Below are positions 59,946-64,000 of a stretch of 64,000 nucleotides of DNA, piece by piece. The DNA is from Corallococcus sp. AS-1-6 (GTDB taxonomy: Bacteria > Myxococcota > Myxococcia > Myxococcales > Myxococcaceae), in contig NZ_JAIQDE010000002.1 of NCBI RefSeq assembly GCF_020037015.1, positions 558,001 to 622,000 of the forward strand. The letters are read 5' to 3'. Made by a program: the position numbers and the translations under genes. Under the pieces are notes generated by a model that saw only the letters and a program-made list of their open reading frames with translations, did no database searches and was not told the origin of the DNA. Position 1 is the first letter of the stretch; the number at the start of each line of letters is the position of its first letter.

Positions 59946-61754
59946 CTAGCGCTCGCGCAGCACGACGCGGCCCTGGAGCCGCCCGCCGCCGTCCACCGGG
60001 GAGAAGTCGAGGAACCCGTACTCGAAGGGGGTGAACTTCTCCAGGAGCGCCGTCACGAAGACCTGGCTCGCCAGGAGCTCCGTCGAGCCGACCCCCGGCA
60101 CCGAGCGCACCCCGGCGAGGTCCGCCCGAAGCCGCCCCATGTCCACCATCAGCGACAGGTGGCCCGGCCCGAACGCCTCCGCGCCGAAGCGCGTGCGCAG
60201 CGTCGCGCCCACGTCCCCCAGCTCGCGGCCGGTGAGCACCTCGCCGGCCTCCAGCGTGGCGCGCTCCGGGTCGAGCGTGAGCGACACCGGCTGCTCCAGC
60301 AGCCGCGTGCGGAAGCGCGTGGTGCCGCCCTGCGCCTCCTTCTGGAAGACGAGCCCGTTGTCCTCCAGTTGCTTCTGGATGAGCCGCAGCACCGGCTGCA
60401 CGGACGCGAGCCCCGCCTCCATCACCACCGTGCCCTTGGGCGCGGGGCGCCGGTCCCGGATGAAGCTCCGGAAGAAGGCCGCCGCGTCGAAGTAGACGAG
60501 CATCGCCACGTCCCCGCGCAGCGCCTTCAGGAGCGGCTCCGCGTCCAGCCCCTGCGCGCGCCAGCGCTCCAGCGTCCGCTGCCGCCGGGGCGACTCCGGC
60601 GAGCCGAACACCAGCCGCGCCAGCTCCTCCGGAGGCACGGACACCTGCGCCGCCGCCACCGGCCCCTCCGCCGCGCGCCCCAGCAGCCGCGACGCCGGGC
60701 CCCGCGCGCCGCCCAGCAGCGGCCGGGACGAGGACAGGAAGCCGTCCAGCTCCGCCTGGTCTGCCTGCACCGCGAGCGCTGCGAAGAAGCCGCGCACCGG
60801 CATGTCCTCCTTCTCCGCCTCCGGCACCGGCGGCGCGGAGAAGAGGAACACGCTGCCGTCGCGCACCTTGCCGCGCAGCTCCGCCAGGAGCGCGTTCTCG
60901 GAGATGCCCGGCCCGGACAGCGCCTCCACCCTGCGGCGCACCTGCTCCACGTCCGGGGACTCCTCCACCGCCAGCGCCTTCACCGTCTCCCCGGGCGCGG
61001 GCGCGTCCGGCGAGTCCGGCACCGCGAGGTACACGTAGCCCCGGTCCGCGAAGAGCAGCATGGCGTTGCCGCCGTCCACCGGCTCCACGCGCGCGCTGCC
61101 GTCCTCGCGGGACAGCACCCGGTGGCCGGCGCCGCGCAGCTCCCGCGCCACGGCCGAGAGCGCCGCGCGCGGGTCCGTCACGCCCAGCAGCGCCACCACG
61201 CCGTCGAAGTCCGGCAGGAGGAAGAAGCCGAAGCCCTCCTCGGGGTCCACCTCCGAGGGGCCGGGCCCCAGGCCGCGCAGCAGCAGCGGCACGAGCGGCG
61301 TGTCCGCCAGCGTCTGGCGCACGTTGCCCCGGCCCACCAGCCGCCCGTAGAAGTCCACCAGCCCTTCGACGTTGCCGCGCACGCGGGGCACCCACAGCAC
61401 CGTCTGCGCGTCCTCGGGCACCGCGCGGAGCACCGGACGCGGCACCACGGTGAGCACCACCCGGGCCAGCTCCTTGTCCCCGTCCAGCGCCCGCACGGTG
61501 TAGCGGCCGGCGGTGGCCCACGCGTGCTTGACGCCCGGCACCGTCTGGGGCGGCGTGCCGTCCCCGAAGTCCCAGGTGATGGAGGGCGCCTTCGGGGCGG
61601 TGGAGCCGAAGGCCTCCGGAACCCCCGCCTCCAGCGTGCGCTCCGGCCCCAGGTCCGGCCTCAGCCCCCGGCAACCGGAGACCCCCAGGCCCACGGCGGC
61701 CAGGAGGAAGAGGAACGGAAGCGGGGACGGGTTCGCGCGCGGTCGGGAGGCCAT
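59946..61754 (-). CDS. large lipoprotein with N-terminal PKD domain
   Basis: 602 residues; signal with lipobox LGVSGC (Cys28). A PKD-like domain follows (TWDFGDGTPPQTVPGVKHAW). The remaining 480 residues are a large unrecognised alpha/beta region with repeated FLLPDFDGVVALLGV-like strands, resembling DUF3352-type envelope proteins. Third gene of a minus-strand operon: it begins 11 bp after the outer-membrane barrel gene. An envelope structural role is likely. Confidence 0.72.
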   Translation of the reverse strand: MASRPRANPSPLPFLFLLAAVGLGVSGCRGLRPDLGPERTLEAGVPEAFGSTAPKAPSITWDFGDGTPPQTVPGVKHAWATAGRYTVRALDGDKELARVVLTVVPRPVLRAVPEDAQTVLWVPRVRGNVEGLVDFYGRLVGRGNVRQTLADTPLVPLLLRGLGPGPSEVDPEEGFGFFLLPDFDGVVALLGVTDPRAALSAVARELRGAGHRVLSREDGSARVEPVDGGNAMLLFADRGYVYLAVPDSPDAPAPGETVKALAVEESPDVEQVRRRVEALSGPGISENALLAELRGKVRDGSVFLFSAPPVPEAEKEDMPVRGFFAALAVQADQAELDGFLSSSRPLLGGARGPASRLLGRAAEGPVAAAQVSVPPEELARLVFGSPESPRRQRTLERWRAQGLDAEPLLKALRGDVAMLVYFDAAAFFRSFIRDRRPAPKGTVVMEAGLASVQPVLRLIQKQLEDNGLVFQKEAQGGTTRFRTRLLEQPVSLTLDPERATLEAGEVLTGRELGDVGATLRTRFGAEAFGPGHLSLMVDMGRLRADLAGVRSVPGVGSTELLASQVFVTALLEKFTPFEYGFLDFSPVDGGGRLQGRVVLRER

Positions 61755-61765
61755 GGGCCTTTCGG

Positions 61766-62485
61766 TTAGTAGTCCAACGCCAGACCGAACATCCAGCGCC
61801 GGCTGCCCAGGTTCAGGCCCTTGCCGCCGAAGTTGTTCACATCCGCATGGGTGTACTCGGCGAAGAGGTACGAGTGGTTCACCCCCAGGTCCGAGTCGAA
61901 GTCGCGCGCGAAGCGCGGCTCCAGCACGTCCAGGAGGAACGACACGCCGGCGGTGCCGCCCCAGCCCCACTTGCCGCCGCTGGCCTTGCTGCCCTCCACC
62001 ACCTCCGTGGTGCTGCCCTTGGTCATCCACCAGGGGGAGTAGATGAGCCCCAGCTTGGCGTACGGCACCAGCGGGATGCCCCAGCGGAAGGCCGCGTAGT
62101 CGAACTTGTAGAAGGCGTTGAGCTGGATGGGCAGCACCTTCAGCGCCGCCTTGTCCGCCGCCGCCGAGCCGTCATCGAGCTTCGCGTCCGCGTACTTCTC
62201 CGCGTACCCCAGGCCCAGGCCCAGGCCCGCCGTGCCGATGCCCTGGTAGAAGAAGCGCTGGAGCTCTCCTTCAATGAGCAGCAGCGACGCGTCACCGAAG
62301 GTGTCCTTGTACGGCGTCGCGCCGTTGAGGGCCTTCTCCGTGTCGATGCGCGGCTTGTAGCCGCCCCCGCGGAAGATGACCGCGCCCGTGCGCGGAGAGC
62401 GCGTGGGGATGGTCACCTCCTGCGCCACCGCCGGTACCGCCAAGAGAAGCGCCGCGACTCCCAGGCCCACAGCCGTGCTGCTCAT
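61766..62485 (-). CDS. outer-membrane beta-barrel protein
   Basis: 239 residues. Signal peptide (VGLGVAALLLAVPAVAQ), then about eight amphipathic strands with aromatic girdles (FYKFDYAAFRWGIPLVPYAK, then LFAEYTHADVNNFGG) and a terminal aromatic (FGLALDY). It resembles the small barrels of the OmpA/OmpW type. The ATG overlaps the previous gene's stop (ATGA), so translation is coupled to the MYXO-CTERM protein. Function unknown. Confidence 0.8.
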   Translation of the reverse strand: MSSTAVGLGVAALLLAVPAVAQEVTIPTRSPRTGAVIFRGGGYKPRIDTEKALNGATPYKDTFGDASLLLIEGELQRFFYQGIGTAGLGLGLGYAEKYADAKLDDGSAAADKAALKVLPIQLNAFYKFDYAAFRWGIPLVPYAKLGLIYSPWWMTKGSTTEVVEGSKASGGKWGWGGTAGVSFLLDVLEPRFARDFDSDLGVNHSYLFAEYTHADVNNFGGKGLNLGSRRWMFGLALDY

Positions 62486-63516
62486 GACACCTTCCTCCGA
62501 GACGACAACCAGATGCCCAGCGCGGCCAGCACCGCGCCACCCGCGAGGCCGCCGCCGGCCGCGGCACACCCGCCGCGCTCCTGACCGCCAGCGTCCACAT
62601 ACGCATCGAACAAGCCATTGCTCTTCACGGGCGTCGCGTCCACCGAGGCGGACGCGGGGCTCTCATTGCCCGCAGCGTCCCGGATGATGGCCTGGAGCCG
62701 GTACGTCACGCCATTCGTAAGGCCGGTGATGACGACGTTCCCCTCGCCGGCCGCCTTGTCCACGCGCGTCACCGGCCCCGTGGTCCCCTCCAGCGCCAGC
62801 GACCCCACCAGCCCCATCCCGCCGTCGTCCGTGCCCGCGTCGGTGTCCGTGCCGGCGTCGGCGTCCGTGCCCGCGTCCCCGTCCGTGCCGGCGTCGGTGT
62901 CCGCGGACGCGACCATCGCCACCTCCACGATGACGGTGGAGTCCGCCTCCGCGCCGTCCACCTGCACCGACAGCGCCGAGTCCCGGGGGATGACGGCGGC
63001 GATGGTGGGCGTCGCGGGCGGCTGCGGGTCGTACTTCAACACGAAGGTCGGGGAGCCCACGTTGGCGTAGGCCGTCTGGCACTCGGTGCCCAGGTAGCCG
63101 CCCACCTGCCGCGCGGACGCACACAGGTTGAAGGAGATCTCGGAGGTCTGAGAGTCGCACGTCGCCGCGCTCCCCCCGTCCGTCCCCCCGCCGCGCGCCG
63201 CGAGCAACTGCTGCACGCTGAAGTTCACGGTGCCGGTGGTCGTGGAGTCGCTCGAGCCGAGGCTCACCAGCTTCAGGTCCGTGGCGGTGGGCTCCCCGCC
63301 GCAGGTCCCCGTCGTCGCGTAGATGAAGAGCGAACCGCCGCAGATGTTGCCCGTGCGCGTCCAGGTGAACCGGCGCGCATTGCCACACTCACTCTTGGGC
63401 ACCGTGACGGTGTTGTTGCTCGTGGTGGTGGTCGCGCTCGTGAAGCTCACCGCTGGCCCCACCTGGGCCACGGCCGTGGACGCGAAGAGCAGGAGGCCAA
63501 TGAATGGAAGGCGCAT
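62482..63516 (-). CDS. secreted MYXO-CTERM protein with acidic repeat and fibronectin-like domain
   Basis: 344 residues. Signal peptide (PFIGLLLFASTAVAQ); an N-terminal domain with Cys pairs (GNICGG, TGTCGGE); a middle repeat of D-A-G-T-D units (about 206-230) that could bind calcium; a fibronectin-III-like domain (GEGNVVITGLTNGVTYRLQA); and a MYXO-CTERM end (GGCAAAGG, hydrophobic helix, SSRRKVS). It would be anchored at the surface after C-terminal processing. It starts the three-gene operon that continues with the barrel and the PKD lipoprotein. Confidence 0.85.
   Translation of the reverse strand: MRLPFIGLLLFASTAVAQVGPAVSFTSATTTTSNNTVTVPKSECGNARRFTWTRTGNICGGSLFIYATTGTCGGEPTATDLKLVSLGSSDSTTTGTVNFSVQQLLAARGGGTDGGSAATCDSQTSEISFNLCASARQVGGYLGTECQTAYANVGSPTFVLKYDPQPPATPTIAAVIPRDSALSVQVDGAEADSTVIVEVAMVASADTDAGTDGDAGTDADAGTDTDAGTDDGGMGLVGSLALEGTTGPVTRVDKAAGEGNVVITGLTNGVTYRLQAIIRDAAGNESPASASVDATPVKSNGLFDAYVDAGGQERGGCAAAGGGLAGGAVLAALGIWLSSRRKVS
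62831..62902. repeat. four 18-bp tandem repeats inside the MYXO-CTERM gene
   Basis: Units of GTGCC[CG]GCGTC[GC][GC][TC]GTCC at 62831, 62849, 62867 and 62885. They encode the DAGTD repeat of the protein and keep the reading frame, so copy number can vary without breaking the gene. Confidence 0.8.
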
Positions 63517-63642
63517 GGATGGGCCGGAAGCTAGCAAGGGCGGGGCCACCCTCAAGCCCCGTCCGGACGGCCTGTTTCCCAAGGAAAACCCCGGGTTCGC
63601 GCGCCAAACAGGCAAGGGGTCCCCGGGGGCTTTGCCAAAATG

Positions 63643-64000
63643 TCAGGCGGGGCGTTCCGCCAGCTTGAGGCCCGCGTCCACCAGGTGGGCGGCGGCCCGG
63701 CCGGCGTTGTCCACGGACGCGAAGAGCGTCACCCACTCCGGGGCCTGGGGGAAGGCGCGCACCCGGCCCACGTGGACGGCCGGGTCGCTCATCACCAGCA
63801 TGGGCATGGGGTAGACGCGCTCGCCGGGGACATCCAGCACCTTGAGGGACGGGGACGTCTTCAGGGCGGCGCGCACCTGCTCCACGGGGCCCGGCTTCTT
63901 GAGCTGCACGTTCACGGTGAGGCCGTGGCCGTGGAAGGTGGGCACCTGCACGGCGGTGCCGGCCAGGACGGGCGTCTCGCCCAGGGCGGCGAAGAGGCGC
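63643..64000 (-). CDS. asd: aspartate-semialdehyde dehydrogenase (C-terminal part, cut by window)
   Basis: The C-terminal 118 residues; the rest lies beyond base 64000. It reduces aspartyl phosphate to the semialdehyde for Lys, Thr, Met and cell-wall diaminopimelate. Recognised by TAVQVPTFHGHGLTVNVQLK with its active-site His region, and by PMLVMSDPAVHVGRVR near the end. It ends 126 bp from the MYXO-CTERM gene start, same strand. The family call is firm; whether this copy is the biosynthetic one cannot be judged from the part seen. Confidence 0.85.
   Translation of the reverse strand, partial: RLFAALGETPVLAGTAVQVPTFHGHGLTVNVQLKKPGPVEQVRAALKTSPSLKVLDVPGERVYPMPMLVMSDPAVHVGRVRAFPQAPEWVTLFASVDNAGRAAAHLVDAGLKLAERPA

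Overview
The window looks like chromosomal DNA of a fruiting myxobacterium of the Myxococcus/Corallococcus type. The reasons are very high GC with strong third-position GC bias, two proteins ending in MYXO-CTERM-type anchors (12259-13941 and 62482-63516), a PknB-like Ser/Thr kinase with a C-terminal extracytoplasmic domain, a four-gene chemosensory cluster, a very large hybrid histidine kinase and many lipoproteins. This is inference from gene content; no rRNA, tRNA or CRISPR array was recognised.

Layout. 1-3501: truncated acyl-CoA thioesterase, IscA-type protein, rhodanese and Ser/Thr kinase. 4423-9674: a tight five-gene operon on the + strand (OprO/OprP-like porin, VTC-domain polyphosphate polymerase-like protein, thymidylate-kinase-like P-loop protein with a long repeat tail, DUF4956 membrane protein, lipoprotein). 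The last two junctions are ATGA overlaps. This is the most interesting block: a plausible phosphate-import and polyphosphate-handling system. 9675-11853: an AT-richer decayed island with a frameshifted gene, a small reading frame beside it, and remnants of IS630- and IS5-type transposases. 11854-13941: zinc-ribbon protein and a secreted metallophosphoesterase, followed by five hairpin-forming palindromes in a direct-repeat array (13964-14305).

14457-24721: housekeeping and envelope genes: RsmB-type RNA methyltransferase, M61 peptidase, RNase HII with an unusual motif, DUF2325-like protein, NlpC/P60-like hydrolase and DUF885 hydrolase. 24939-34626: GMC oxidoreductase, SMI1/KNR4 protein, secreted M4 protease, two LysR regulators around an aldo/keto reductase, and a MazF/PemK-like toxin with no adjacent antitoxin. 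34728-40526: CPBP protease, then cheR-cheW-mcp-cheA on the minus strand (transcribed cheA to cheR). 40976-52156: FAD oxidoreductase, cupin, secreted RNase T2, dusA, a squalene/phytoene synthase, C69 dipeptidase and acs. 52220-59921: lipoprotein, NUDIX hydrolase, site-2 protease, double hybrid kinase and a MoaD-MoaE fusion. 59946-63516: a three-gene envelope operon (MYXO-CTERM protein, outer-membrane barrel, PKD lipoprotein). The window ends inside asd.

Starts were chosen by ribosome-binding sites, signal peptides and neighbour spacing. Long reading frames antisense to the real genes are GC-bias artefacts and were left out. Functions rest on recognised motifs, not on database searches.
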